Part shown: positions 38,403-47,845 of the stretch, one piece after another
How positions within the stretch are numbered: position 1 is the first letter of the stretch
Layout of the letters: every line of letters starts with the position of its first letter
NCBI RefSeq assembly: GCF_016429285.1
Contig: NZ_JAELUI010000002.1
Coordinates: 27,886 to 91,885 of the forward strand
Reading direction: 5' to 3'
Origin: Ralstonia sp. ASV6
GTDB taxonomy: Bacteria; Pseudomonadota; Gammaproteobacteria; Burkholderiales; Burkholderiaceae
Length of the DNA: 64,000 bases
Made by a program: the position numbers and the translations under genes
The notes under the pieces: model-generated
The model's input: the letters and a program-made list of their open reading frames with translations, nothing else
Told to the model about the DNA's origin: nothing
Databases searched by the model: none

Positions 38403-39284
38403 ATGACCTTGATCCGCCCCCTGCTTGCCGCCGGCCTCGTCAGCGCCGGCATCGTTGCCTATGCCGCCGCGCCGGCGCCGCTGCACCTGGAGGTCTACAA
38501 CCCCGGTGACAAGGGTGTCTTCCCGGTGTCGTCGGAAATCATTACGGGGGCGCACGAGGCCATCTTGATCGACGCGCAGTTCCAACGCACCGACGCGCAA
38601 GCCCTGGTGCGAAAGATCCAGGCCAGCGGCAAGACGCTCACCACCGTGTACATCAGCCAGAGCGACCCGGATTACTACTTCGGCCTCGACGTCATCCGCG
38701 CGGCCTTCCCGAAGGCGAAGATCGTGGCCACACCGCAAACCGTGGCGGCCATCCAGGCATCGATGAATGGCAAGCTGGCCTACTGGGGTCCGCTCCTGAA
38801 AGACAACGCCCCCAAGGCGCTCGTGCTGCCCGAGGTGCTGCACGCCGACCACCTCACCCTGGAAGGCCGCGCCATCGAGATCAAGGGCCTGAACGGCCCG
38901 AACCCGGCGCGCACGTACCTGTGGATTCCGTCGCTCAAGACGGTGGCCGGTGGCGTGGTTGTCAACAGCGGCGACCATGTTTGGGTGGCCGACACGCAAA
39001 CGCGCAAATCACGCCTGGGCTGGCTGCAGACCCTCGACAACATCACCGCGCTCAAGCCGACGACGGTGGTGCCAGGACACTTCACCGGACCCATGCCCAC
39101 GGGGCTGGAAGCGGTACGCTTTACGGCAGACTACCTGAAGACCTTTGAAGCCGAAGCCGCCCGCGCCAACAACTCAGCCGAATTGATCAAGGCGATGAAA
39201 GCGGCCTACCCGTCCCTGCCTGGTGACGCATCGCTGGAGTTGAGCGCCAAGGTCATCAAGGGCGAAATGAAGTGGCCGCAGTAA
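38403..39284 (+). CDS. Exported MBL-fold protein with degenerate metal site
   Basis: This 293-residue protein has a signal-like N-terminus (MTLIRPLLAAGLVSAGIVAYAAA, cleavage after AAA) and the metallo-beta-lactamase fold: EIITGAHEAILIDAQF, then the metal-loop position, and TTVVPGHFTGPMPTGL near the end. The usual HxHxDH is replaced by Q-S-D-P-D-Y (in SQSDPDYYFG), so three of four first-shell ligands are missing while VVPGHF keeps the downstream His. It may bind a different metal or be a non-hydrolytic homologue. AGGAG ribosome site; diverges from LysR and is 13 bases before the next gene. Confidence 0.85.
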   Translation: MTLIRPLLAAGLVSAGIVAYAAAPAPLHLEVYNPGDKGVFPVSSEIITGAHEAILIDAQFQRTDAQALVRKIQASGKTLTTVYISQSDPDYYFGLDVIRAAFPKAKIVATPQTVAAIQASMNGKLAYWGPLLKDNAPKALVLPEVLHADHLTLEGRAIEIKGLNGPNPARTYLWIPSLKTVAGGVVVNSGDHVWVADTQTRKSRLGWLQTLDNITALKPTTVVPGHFTGPMPTGLEAVRFTADYLKTFEAEAARANNSAELIKAMKAAYPSLPGDASLELSAKVIKGEMKWPQ

Positions 39285-39297
39285 CCCAGGATTGCTT

Positions 39298-39993
39298 ATG
39301 ACGACGTTGCATTACATCTTCGACCCGCTGTGCGGCTGGTGCTACGGCGCCGCACCGTTGGTGGATGCCGCCCGCGCGGTGCCTGGTCTGACCGTCGCCT
39401 TTTATGGCGGCGGCATGCTGGCCGGCGCAAACCGGCGCATGGTCACGCCGCAATGGCGCGACTACGTCATGCCGCACGACCACCGCATCGCAGAGATGAC
39501 CGGCCAGCCTTTCGGCAAACCGTACTTTGACGGCCTGCTGCGTGATACCAGCGCAGTGATGGATTCGGAGCCGCCCATCACCGCGGTGCTGGCGGCTGAA
39601 GCGCTTGGCGGGCACGGGTTGGACATGATCCACCGCGTCCAGCGCGCGCACTACGAAGAAGGCCGGCGGATTGCTGATCTGCCCGTGCTGCGTGAGCTGG
39701 CCGCAACGTTGGGCCTGTCGCCTGAGGCGTTCGATGCGGAATATACGCGGCAAGCCGGCGCACTCACGCAGCAGCACATTGCGGCAAGCCGGCAATGGCT
39801 GGATCGCGTGGGTGGACAGGGCTTTCCAACGTTTGCACTGGAAGATGCGGAGGGCCGCCTGGGCACGATCGACGTCGGCCCGTGGCTCGGTCGTCCGGAA
39901 CAATGGGCACAGGCCCTGGCGCAGCACATCGGCGCCCCCGCCCCGGCAAGTGAGGCCGATGGCCCGGTCTGCGGACCGGATGGCTGCGCGTAA
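39298..39993 (+). CDS. DsbA-family thioredoxin-like protein
   Basis: This 231-residue protein has a CGWC active site at residues 12-15 (LCGWCYG) right at the N-terminus with no signal peptide, a helical insertion, and the cis-Pro segment VGGQGFPTFAL. This FrnE/DsbA-like layout is typical of cytoplasmic disulfide or isomerase-type enzymes. The ATG at 39298 is preferred over a TTG two codons upstream. The C-terminus ends in VCGPDGCA, an additional C-x4-C motif. It forms an operon with the MBL-fold gene. Confidence 0.85.
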   Translation: MTTLHYIFDPLCGWCYGAAPLVDAARAVPGLTVAFYGGGMLAGANRRMVTPQWRDYVMPHDHRIAEMTGQPFGKPYFDGLLRDTSAVMDSEPPITAVLAAEALGGHGLDMIHRVQRAHYEEGRRIADLPVLRELAATLGLSPEAFDAEYTRQAGALTQQHIAASRQWLDRVGGQGFPTFALEDAEGRLGTIDVGPWLGRPEQWAQALAQHIGAPAPASEADGPVCGPDGCA

Positions 39994-40004
39994 CGGCGCG
40001 AAGC

Positions 40005-40607
40005 TCAGCCTTTGAGTGTCCAGCGGCCAAGCTCGTCATACCGCGTCTTGCCGAGCCAGCTATGGATGAGGACGAACTCGCGCACCGTCCAAGTCATGGG
40101 CTCGACCGGCTTGGGCGCAAAGCCGCCACGGTCGTACAGCAGCGTGATGTGCGGCTTGAAATGCCCAAGCGGCACGGGCAGGCCGGCATGCTGCAAGGCC
40201 TCGCCCAGTGCCAACTGAAACGCCATCAGTGCTGTCGTGCCATTGGCGCCACTCTCGCTTTCACCGCCCAGCAGCACGAATGGCCGATGGTCGCGTCGGC
40301 CATGAAAGCTCACCACCTGATCGAAGGTGACATCAAAGGCAGGCAAGGCAAGCCCTTCGGCAGCCAGGCGCGTGCGCGCAACCAGATCGTCCGGCGGCGC
40401 TTGAACGAAATCGCCAAGGTGATACAGCGTGATATGCAGGCGCTCCGGGCGTAGCGCCTTTCCCTTGAAGCCGACGGCTGGCCGCAGTTGCTCCACCACC
40501 CGCACAATGCGCTCTGCGGTACCGGCATCGGGCTTGATCGCCAGAAACAGGCGGTGTGCGGGCAACTGGGGCGTGGCTTCGAATCCGGGAAGGGTGAGTT
40601 GGGTCAC
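40005..40607 (-). CDS. thpR: 2',5' RNA ligase / RNA 2',3'-cyclic phosphodiesterase (ThpR/LigT)
   Basis: This 200-residue 2H phosphoesterase carries both catalytic HxT motifs: H58-I-T60 (RLHITLYHLG) and H153-I-T155 (KPHITLLYD). Proteins of this family hydrolyse 2',3'-cyclic phosphates or join 2',5' tRNA ends in vitro. The start is a GTG at 40605-40607 without a clear ribosome site. It is convergent with the DsbA-like gene and is monocistronic. Confidence 0.9.
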   Translation of the reverse strand: MTQLTLPGFEATPQLPAHRLFLAIKPDAGTAERIVRVVEQLRPAVGFKGKALRPERLHITLYHLGDFVQAPPDDLVARTRLAAEGLALPAFDVTFDQVVSFHGRRDHRPFVLLGGESESGANGTTALMAFQLALGEALQHAGLPVPLGHFKPHITLLYDRGGFAPKPVEPMTWTVREFVLIHSWLGKTRYDELGRWTLKG

Positions 40608-40682
40608 AGCGCGGGTGTCAAGTGTGGAGCATCAAGGCCTCCATTATCGACAAGCGCATGACGTCTTGCGCATTGCTCCAAA

Positions 40683-40720
40683 AAACAACGCCCGGCAGGT
40701 TACCCCGCTGGGCGTTGTTT
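40683..40720 (-). terminator. Intrinsic terminator of pcaHG
   Basis: AAACAACGCCC (40683-40693) pairs with GGGCGTTGTTT (40710-40720) across a 16-base loop. Read on the minus strand the stem ends in a T6 run, placing a terminator just after pcaG. Confidence 0.8.
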
Positions 40721-40739
40721 CATGTGACGCGGCAATCGA

Positions 40740-41434
40740 TCAGATATCGAAGAACACCGTTTCCGCACCACCATCGGGCGTGTCCTGCAGGCGCACGTCA
40801 AAGGTGTAGACCACCTCACCATTGCGCTCGGTGCGCTGCGCAATCAACGTCTTGCGGCGCACTTCCCATTCAATGCCATTGAGTACCGGGTCGGCACCGT
40901 TGGCGGCGGCCTCATCACCAAAGTACACGCGCGTATGCAAGCCAAGGTTGATGCCGCGTGCAAACAGCACCATGCAGATATGCGGCGCCTGCACGGTATT
41001 GCCGCGCCCTGCCACGGCACCCGGCTTGATGGTGTCGAAGCGATAGACGCCGGTGTCGAAATCGGCACCCGCGCGGCCCCAGCCACGGAAAGCCGCATCG
41101 ACTGGCTTGTCCTGGCGGTCAGCCGGGTGGGCGTACTTGCCATCGGCATTGGCCTGCCAGATCTCGATCAGCACATCGCGCACGAGCGAGCCGGAACCAT
41201 CAAACACGCGGCCTTCCAGCGCGATGCGCTCGCCGCGCGTGGCCGGCGTGGTCAGCACGTTGCCGAATTCCTTCTCGTAGATGTCGAAGCCTGCCTGGCG
41301 CGGTGCGAGCCCGATATGCACGTAGGGGCCGCCCGTCTGCGAGGCCGTCTCATTGAAATGCGCGAAGGGCGGCGTGGTCGTCATGGTTGCGGCCTGGGCA
41401 CGTTCGAGCGATGCATGAAGCGTGGTCGTGGTCA

Positions 41435-41435
<1 letters not shown>
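40740..41435 (-). CDS. pcaG: Protocatechuate 3,4-dioxygenase alpha subunit
   Basis: This 231-residue non-catalytic alpha subunit of the intradiol dioxygenase cleaves protocatechuate to beta-carboxy-cis,cis-muconate together with PcaH. The family segments RIALEGRVFDGSGSLVRDVL and EIWQANADGKYAHP are present. The ATG at 41435 follows AAGGAG and shares a base with the pcaH stop (TGATG), so translation is coupled. A second possible start (MTTTPPFAHF) lies 18 codons in. It is followed by a minus-strand terminator. Confidence 0.93.
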
Positions 41436-42217
<782 letters not shown>

Positions 42218-42267
42218 CTATATGGCCGCCAAAAAGTGAAGTAAATTGACTTATGATCGAAAAATCG

Positions 42268-42282
42268 ATAACTAAAAGTTAT
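42268..42282. promoter_or_regulatory. Palindromic PcaQ operator candidate
   Basis: ATAACTAAAAGTTAT is a perfect inverted repeat with a 3-base centre that overlaps the pcaQ start codon (ATG at 42281). It resembles the ATAACC-type half-sites described for PcaQ in rhizobia. Its position suggests both pcaHG activation and pcaQ autorepression. Confidence 0.55.
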
Positions 42283-43213
42283 GGATAGCACTGACCTCCC
42301 CTCGCGCATCCGCTTTCGCCATCTGAGTTGCTTTGTTGCCATTGCGCAGGAGCGCAACCTGCGGCGGGCGGCTGAGCGGCTTCACCTGAGCCAGCCGGCG
42401 GTGTCGAAAACACTGGGCGAACTGGAAGCGCTGGCCGGCGCCCAACTGGTTGAACGTGGCCGGCAAGGGGCGCGGCTCACCGCGGCCGGCGAGCAGTTCC
42501 TGCGGTATGCCGTAGGCGCGACACAGGCGCTGGAATCGGCCACCGCAGCGCTGATGGGTTCGGGCGAAGCCTCTGCACCTGTCGTGCACGTCGGCGCCCT
42601 GCCGACCGTGGCGAGCGGCCTGCTGCCGCAGGCGATTGCCGCGCTGCATGCGCAACGCCCGCATGCCGGCGTACGCCTGCGCACCGGCACCAATGCCGAA
42701 CTGCTGACAGCGCTCAAGGCAGGCGAACTCGATTTCGTGGTCGGCCGCATGGCCGAGCCGGATGCCATGCAAGGGCTATCGTTCGAGTTGCTCTATGCCG
42801 AACCCCTTGCGCTGGTGGTGCGGCCCGGGCATCCGCTGCTCGCGCAGCCAGGCGCATCGGCGTCGTTGCAGGCGGTGCTGGATTATCCGATGGTGATTGC
42901 GACACCGGGCACCGTACCGCGTCATCACACTGAGGCGTTGCTCCAGACGCACGGCCTGCGCTTGCCGACGGGCGTAACAGAAACGCTATCCGTGTCGGTC
43001 GCGCGTTTGCTGGCATGCCGCTCCAATGCGGTGTGGATCACACCCGAGCGCGCCGCCCATGACGATCTTCAGCACGGTGGACTGGTCCGACTGGACATTG
43101 TCACATCCGCCACCAAAGAGCCCGTCGGCCTGCTACGCAGAAGTGCCAGCACACCCAGCGAACTCGCCAGCGCATTCATGGAGACGCTGACCGATCTGGC
43201 GCAGGTGCCCTGA
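42281..43213 (+). CDS. pcaQ: LysR-type activator PcaQ
   Basis: This 310-residue regulator has a winged helix at residues ~12-70 (RHLSCFVAIAQERNLRRAAE) and an effector domain from ~95. Its location, divergent from pcaHG with 105 bases between, and the sequence class (SRIRFRHLSCF) point to PcaQ, which activates pca genes in response to beta-carboxy-muconate or similar inducers. No ribosome site is visible before the ATG and an operator overlaps the start codon. A 12-bp terminator stem lies right after the gene. Confidence 0.9.
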   Translation: MDSTDLPSRIRFRHLSCFVAIAQERNLRRAAERLHLSQPAVSKTLGELEALAGAQLVERGRQGARLTAAGEQFLRYAVGATQALESATAALMGSGEASAPVVHVGALPTVASGLLPQAIAALHAQRPHAGVRLRTGTNAELLTALKAGELDFVVGRMAEPDAMQGLSFELLYAEPLALVVRPGHPLLAQPGASASLQAVLDYPMVIATPGTVPRHHTEALLQTHGLRLPTGVTETLSVSVARLLACRSNAVWITPERAAHDDLQHGGLVRLDIVTSATKEPVGLLRRSASTPSELASAFMETLTDLAQVP

Positions 43214-43218
43214 AAAGC

Positions 43219-43254
43219 AACATGCCGACCACGAGGTCGGCATGTTCTCTTTTG
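43219..43254. terminator. Bidirectional intrinsic terminator
   Basis: AACATGCCGACC (43219-43230) pairs perfectly with GGTCGGCATGTT (43235-43246) across an ACGA loop, followed by CTCTTTT. It separates pcaQ from the convergent tcyP. Confidence 0.85.
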
Positions 43255-43270
43255 GCGCAGCGGTCAGCGA

Positions 43271-44662
43271 TCAGCGATGCATCAGTTCCGGCTCGTCACC
43301 GGCATCAAACACGCTTCGATCGGTTTGCCCCAGCAACTGGCTGGTGATCGTCCCGGCGGTCATCGAGCCGTTGACGTTGAGCGCGGTCCGCCCCATGTCG
43401 ATCAGGGGCTCGATGGAGATCAGCAGCGCCACGAGCGTCACGGGCAGGCCCATGGCCGGCAGCACGATCAACGCGGCAAAGGTAGCGCCACCGCCAACGC
43501 CGGCAACGCCAACTGAACTGAGCGTGACGATCGCGACCAGCGTTGCAATCCACACCGGATCAAACGGGTTGATGCCGACCGTGGGCGCCACCATCACGGC
43601 CAGCATGGCGGGATACAAGCCCGCGCAGCCGTTCTGGCCAATGGTGGTCCCAAACGATGCCGCAAAGCTGGCGATCGACTCCGGCACGCCGATACGCCGT
43701 GTCTGTGCCTCGATGCTCAGCGGAATGGTGGCAGCGCTCGACCGGCTGGTGAACGCGAAAGATAGCGCCGGCCACACCTTGCGGAAGAATCGAATCGGAT
43801 TGATGCCGTTGACCGTCAGCAGCACGGCATGCACACCGAACATGATCGCCAGGCCAAGATACGAGGCCACCACGAAGCCGCCGAGCTTGATGATGTCCTG
43901 CACGTTGGACACGGCCACCACGTTAGTCATCAGCGCGAGCACACCGTACGGGGTCAGGCGGATGACGAGTCGCACAAGCTTCATGACCCAGGCCTGCGCG
44001 GTATCGATGGCGGTCAGCACACGCTCGCCCTTCACCGCATCATCCTTGAGCAGATTCAGTGCAGCCACACCCAGGAATGCGGCAAAGATCACCACGCCGA
44101 TGATCGATGTCGGCTTGGCACCGGTCAGTTCTGCAAACGGGTTCTTCGGCAGGAAGGACTGCAGCAGTTGCGGAACCGAGAGGTCAGCCACCTTGCCGAC
44201 GTAGTTGTCCTGGATCGCGCTCAGGCGGGCAGTTTCCTGCGCGCCTTGCACCAGCCCTTGTGCGGTCAGGCCAAACAGGTTCGTGACAAACACGCCGACC
44301 AGTGCGGAAATCAGCGTCGTCAGTAGCAGCGTGCCGATTGTCAGCACGCTGATCTTGCCCAGCGACGCCGTGTTGTTGAGCTTGGCCACCGAATTGAGAA
44401 CGGAGACCAGCACCAGGGGCATGACGATCATCTGCAGCAACTGAATGTAGCCGCCGCCGACGACGCTGAACCACGCAATCGATTGCTTGAGCGTTGCGCT
44501 TTCGTCGCCGTAGATCAGGTGCAGCACCAGACCGAACACGATACCCAACACCATGCCCAGTAGCACGCGCTTTGCCAGGCTCCAGTTCGATTTCACGCAA
44601 GCGCCAAGGCCAATCAGGATGGCTGCGAAGGCGGCGATATTCAGTATGAGCGGAACGTTCAT
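43271..44662 (-). CDS. tcyP: L-cystine transporter TcyP (YdjN-like)
   Basis: This 463-residue sodium/dicarboxylate-type symporter matches the length and layout of Escherichia coli YdjN/TcyP, a cystine uptake carrier. It has ten or so hydrophobic helices, the conserved serine-rich re-entrant segment [17 protein letters not shown] and the NG.T motif region (GQNGCAG). The C-terminal [17 protein letters not shown] also belongs to the family. It is monocistronic with a terminator downstream shared with pcaQ. Confidence 0.9.
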   Translation of the reverse strand: MNVPLILNIAAFAAILIGLGACVKSNWSLAKRVLLGMVLGIVFGLVLHLIYGDESATLKQSIAWFSVVGGGYIQLLQMIVMPLVLVSVLNSVAKLNNTASLGKISVLTIGTLLLTTLISALVGVFVTNLFGLTAQGLVQGAQETARLSAIQDNYVGKVADLSVPQLLQSFLPKNPFAELTGAKPTSIIGVVIFAAFLGVAALNLLKDDAVKGERVLTAIDTAQAWVMKLVRLVIRLTPYGVLALMTNVVAVSNVQDIIKLGGFVVASYLGLAIMFGVHAVLLTVNGINPIRFFRKVWPALSFAFTSRSSAATIPLSIEAQTRRIGVPESIASFAASFGTTIGQNGCAGLYPAMLAVMVAPTVGINPFDPVWIATLVAIVTLSSVGVAGVGGGATFAALIVLPAMGLPVTLVALLISIEPLIDMGRTALNVNGSMTAGTITSQLLGQTDRSVFDAGDEPELMHR

Positions 44663-44804
44663 TGTTCTATTGAGTTGCTATGTGTGATCGAAAGTGACGA
44701 CTTCGGCATCACCATCGTCAATTGCCCCGGCATCTTACGACAGATGCGCAAATGGCGTCGTAGCAAGGAATCGCCCAATCTCACACGAACATCCTGGCGC
44801 TGCC

Positions 44805-46013
44805 CTAGCTGGCCAACCCCTTCGGCTCGGTGCGCAACGCCGAAAACCGCCAGTGCGTCACCGCGCGCAGCAACCACTCCACCGGACCATAGGCAAAACG
44901 CCCCAACCACCAGCGGCTTACGACCGTCTGCACCGCAAAGATTGCAAACGCGATCAGCAGCGTGTCCAGTGGGCTGACCCGGCCCATCATGCGGAATCCA
45001 TACGCTAGAAAGATCACCGAACACACCAGCGACTGCATCAGGTAGTTCGACAGCGCCATCCGCCCGGCAGGTGCCAGCACGCCCAGCCACCATCGGCCCC
45101 AACGGGTGCGGAACAGCAACTGCATCCCGCCGATATATGCAGCGGTCAGCAATGGTGCCGTCAGCAGGGTTAGCGACAGGCCCAGCAGATCCCACGGCGT
45201 GCCGGCCAGCTTTGTCGTGCCGTAGGCATACGCCACCGCAGCCGGCAGGCCCACACACGCGCCGGCAATCAGGCATTGCGTGTACAGCTTGCCGGTGCCG
45301 GCGGTTGGCGACGATGCCGAGAACAGCCCGCGCCGCCCTGCAATGCACCCCATCAGAAACATCGCCAGCGCGGTCGGCGCCTGCATCAGGGCCGTCACCA
45401 CCCACACACCTTTGAGTTCTTCCACATGCTGGGCGATGACGCCCGCGGGTGTGCTGCGGAACGCCGTCAGCGCCGAGGTGATCTCCGCCAACGCCTTCGA
45501 ATCGCGCGTCGCATCGACATCCAGCACGGAGAGCACGCCGATGATCGCCCACACCGCGGCCGTACCCACAATCAGGCCCACGGCCAGCTTGGCCAGCGGC
45601 TTGTCTGCCCGGCTGCGCAACGTCAGCAGCACAGCGCCCATCAACGCATAGGTGGTGAGGATGTCACCGTGGAACAACAGCACACCATGCAGCAGCCCGA
45701 GCACCCAGAGCCCAGCAAGCCGTCGCAGCATGCGAGGCACAAACGCCTTGCCGTCGCGCTCGGCAGACTGCATCTGCAGCGTGAAGCTGTAGCCGAACAG
45801 GAACGAGAACAGCAGATAGAACTTCCACTCGAACAGCAAGGCGATGCCAACCATGACCGCGTGGCTGACACGGCTCTGGGCCAACGGATCAGGCACGCCC
45901 GTGCCGTAGTACGGCGTAGCAAACGCAATGATGTTGACAACCAGGATGCCAAGCAGGGCAAAACCGCGCAGCGCGTCAAGGCTCGATTGACGCTCGATTG
46001 GAGATAGGGCCAT
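44805..46013 (-). CDS. DUF418 domain membrane protein
   Basis: This 402-residue integral membrane protein has about ten helices. The N-terminus SLDALRGFALLGILVVNI and the later GRMALSNYLMQSLVCSVIF match DUF418 proteins (YeiB-like), a family related to membrane-bound acyltransferase-like proteins and of unknown function. The start at 46013 (MALSPIERQ) is supported by the GGAATCCGTC spacing; an upstream extension has no family similarity. It is a lone gene on the minus strand. Confidence 0.88.
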   Translation of the reverse strand: MALSPIERQSSLDALRGFALLGILVVNIIAFATPYYGTGVPDPLAQSRVSHAVMVGIALLFEWKFYLLFSFLFGYSFTLQMQSAERDGKAFVPRMLRRLAGLWVLGLLHGVLLFHGDILTTYALMGAVLLTLRSRADKPLAKLAVGLIVGTAAVWAIIGVLSVLDVDATRDSKALAEITSALTAFRSTPAGVIAQHVEELKGVWVVTALMQAPTALAMFLMGCIAGRRGLFSASSPTAGTGKLYTQCLIAGACVGLPAAVAYAYGTTKLAGTPWDLLGLSLTLLTAPLLTAAYIGGMQLLFRTRWGRWWLGVLAPAGRMALSNYLMQSLVCSVIFLAYGFRMMGRVSPLDTLLIAFAIFAVQTVVSRWWLGRFAYGPVEWLLRAVTHWRFSALRTEPKGLAS

Positions 46014-46175
46014 GACGGATTCCGACAAGACAGCTTGAACGAAAGGCAGGATATTCCGCATGCCAACGCGCCGCCTTGTGGCCCACTGACGGCGCACACG
46101 ACACGCTCAGCCAGCTGCAAGCGTCTTTCGCACAAACGAAAAAAACCCGCACACATGCGCGCGATAAACCGCGTA

Positions 46176-46991
46176 TTACGCGAGCACAATAGCGCGCGCA
46201 ATCAGGCACAAGCCAACACTGGTGGCAATCACGCCAACGGCACGTGCAACTTGCACGCCAGAAGACGCAAAACGCTCAAGGGTGATGGCGATGGTAACCA
46301 CCACCATCGCGCACAGGTCCATGACCCCCACCACGAACAGAATCGTCGTCAACCCTGCGCACGAGCCACAGCAATGCAGGCCGAGGCGCATACCCTGTCG
46401 CCAGGCTGTGCGAGCGTTTGCTGGTAACACGCAACTCGCCCCTGCCTCGCGGCAACGGGCAAGCAGATGCGCTTTCCATACGGAGAACTGGAGCACACCC
46501 GCGCCCAGCACTGCGATACCCGCCGCCACCGGAACCGCGCGCGCCAGCATCGGCCACCGCATCTGCAACGTCACAAGCACAGTCCCTAGCGCAAAGGCCA
46601 GCAGACCAAACACCGCCCACACCGCGAAGTAGCTCAGCGCAACCAGTGCGGTCAGCGCCTCCAGATGCGTCCCTCCCGCCGTGCGCACGCTGTGCCGATA
46701 CCCCCACAGCATCGGCACCAGAGAGGGCAACATCATCGCCACCATCATCACGATCCACATACCGAGAAACGAGGCGGCGGTGCCTAGCCATGTCTGCCCG
46801 CACATCGGCATCCACGCCATCGCCAGTGTCCAGCCGCCGGGCATCGGCATCTCGCCCATGCCTGACATCGATGTGCACCACGCGACTGTCGCCGCCGTGC
46901 TGGCCACGAAAAGCAGTGCCGAGACGCCAAGGAAACCGCGCTCGGACACTGCATGCGTGCGTGATGGTTCAACGCTGCGCGTACTCATCAT
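46176..46991 (-). CDS. DUF2182 domain membrane protein (predicted metal-binding)
   Basis: This 271-residue membrane protein has seven or more helices and the DUF2182 features MWIVMMVAMMLPSLVPML and RMGLHCCGSCAGL (a Cys-Cys-Gly-x-Cys motif). DUF2182 is annotated as a predicted metal-binding integral membrane protein. The start is either of two adjacent ATGs (46991, 46988), which lie inside the last codons of the DUF899 gene, a 20-base overlap that implies translational coupling. The two may form an import or redox module. Confidence 0.85.
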   Translation of the reverse strand: MMSTRSVEPSRTHAVSERGFLGVSALLFVASTAATVAWCTSMSGMGEMPMPGGWTLAMAWMPMCGQTWLGTAASFLGMWIVMMVAMMLPSLVPMLWGYRHSVRTAGGTHLEALTALVALSYFAVWAVFGLLAFALGTVLVTLQMRWPMLARAVPVAAGIAVLGAGVLQFSVWKAHLLARCREAGASCVLPANARTAWRQGMRLGLHCCGSCAGLTTILFVVGVMDLCAMVVVTIAITLERFASSGVQVARAVGVIATSVGLCLIARAIVLA

Positions 46992-47748
46992 GGCGGCGCC
47001 ACCAGACACCGGTTTCATTGCGACCAAGCGGCGCACGGTCGAGCCATTGGTAGGCCCCCCACAGGCCATCCAGTCCGCGCGCGTAGGTGGAGTACGTGTG
47101 ATACACGACGCCATCTTCCAGCACGAATGCGCTCATACCCGGCCGGTCGCGCACGTAGGTGGGGGCATCGGTGCCGCACATGGCCGCAAACTGCTGCACG
47201 GGTGCGGGCAGGTCTGATGCATCCATCACGTGGCTGCCGCGCACGTAGTTGTAGTCGGACGTGCCGGCGCGCTGCTGCTCTTCGGAAATCGAGACGTTGA
47301 AGTCGTAGTTGAAATCACTGCCGACCGACGACGCCCACGGGAACGTCCAGCCCATGCGCTGTTTATAGGCCTGCAGCTTCTCCAGCGGGGCGCGCGATAC
47401 CGCCAGCAGCAGTACGTCGTGATTCGCCAGATGCGTCGCAAAGCCATTGAACCCATCCGCAATCATCGAGCACGACGGGCAGCCGGCCTTGTAATCAGGC
47501 CCGAACATGAAGTGATAGACGAGCAGTTGCGAACGCCCGCGAAACAGGTCCGCCAGCGACGCACTCCCCTCATCGGTTTCAAAGCGGTAGGTCTTGTCGA
47601 CGCGGACCCACGGCAGCGCCTGACGTTGGCGTGCGAGTTCATCGCTGCGGCGTGTCAGTTCCTTCTCCGCTGCCAGCAGCTCAAGACGTGCCTTTAGCCA
47701 CGCTTGCCGCGTCGCGGTGGCATGTTGGGTGATGTGTGTTGCAGTCAT
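46969..47748 (-). CDS. DUF899 thioredoxin-like protein
   Basis: This 259-residue DUF899 protein has the family sequence RSQLLVYHFMFGPDYKAGCP followed by SCSMIADGFNG. The C-P-S-C motif at the thioredoxin site is preserved, then YDFNVSI and VFHTYSTYARG-type segments. The role is unknown; it is often thought a peroxiredoxin-like enzyme. The start at 47748 follows the textbook site GGAGGT; an ATG 4 codons upstream overlaps that site and is rejected. The downstream DUF2182 gene overlaps it and the TPR regulator diverges. Confidence 0.88.
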   Translation of the reverse strand: MTATHITQHATATRQAWLKARLELLAAEKELTRRSDELARQRQALPWVRVDKTYRFETDEGSASLADLFRGRSQLLVYHFMFGPDYKAGCPSCSMIADGFNGFATHLANHDVLLLAVSRAPLEKLQAYKQRMGWTFPWASSVGSDFNYDFNVSISEEQQRAGTSDYNYVRGSHVMDASDLPAPVQQFAAMCGTDAPTYVRDRPGMSAFVLEDGVVYHTYSTYARGLDGLWGAYQWLDRAPLGRNETGVWWRRHDEYAQR

Positions 47749-47845
47749 GCTTACCTCCATGTGGATGGAAATTCGGGTGGAAACGCGTGTGCTAGATTAG
47801 GCGCCGACACCAACCGGAGGGAGTGACAAGTGTGGCGGGATTCAG

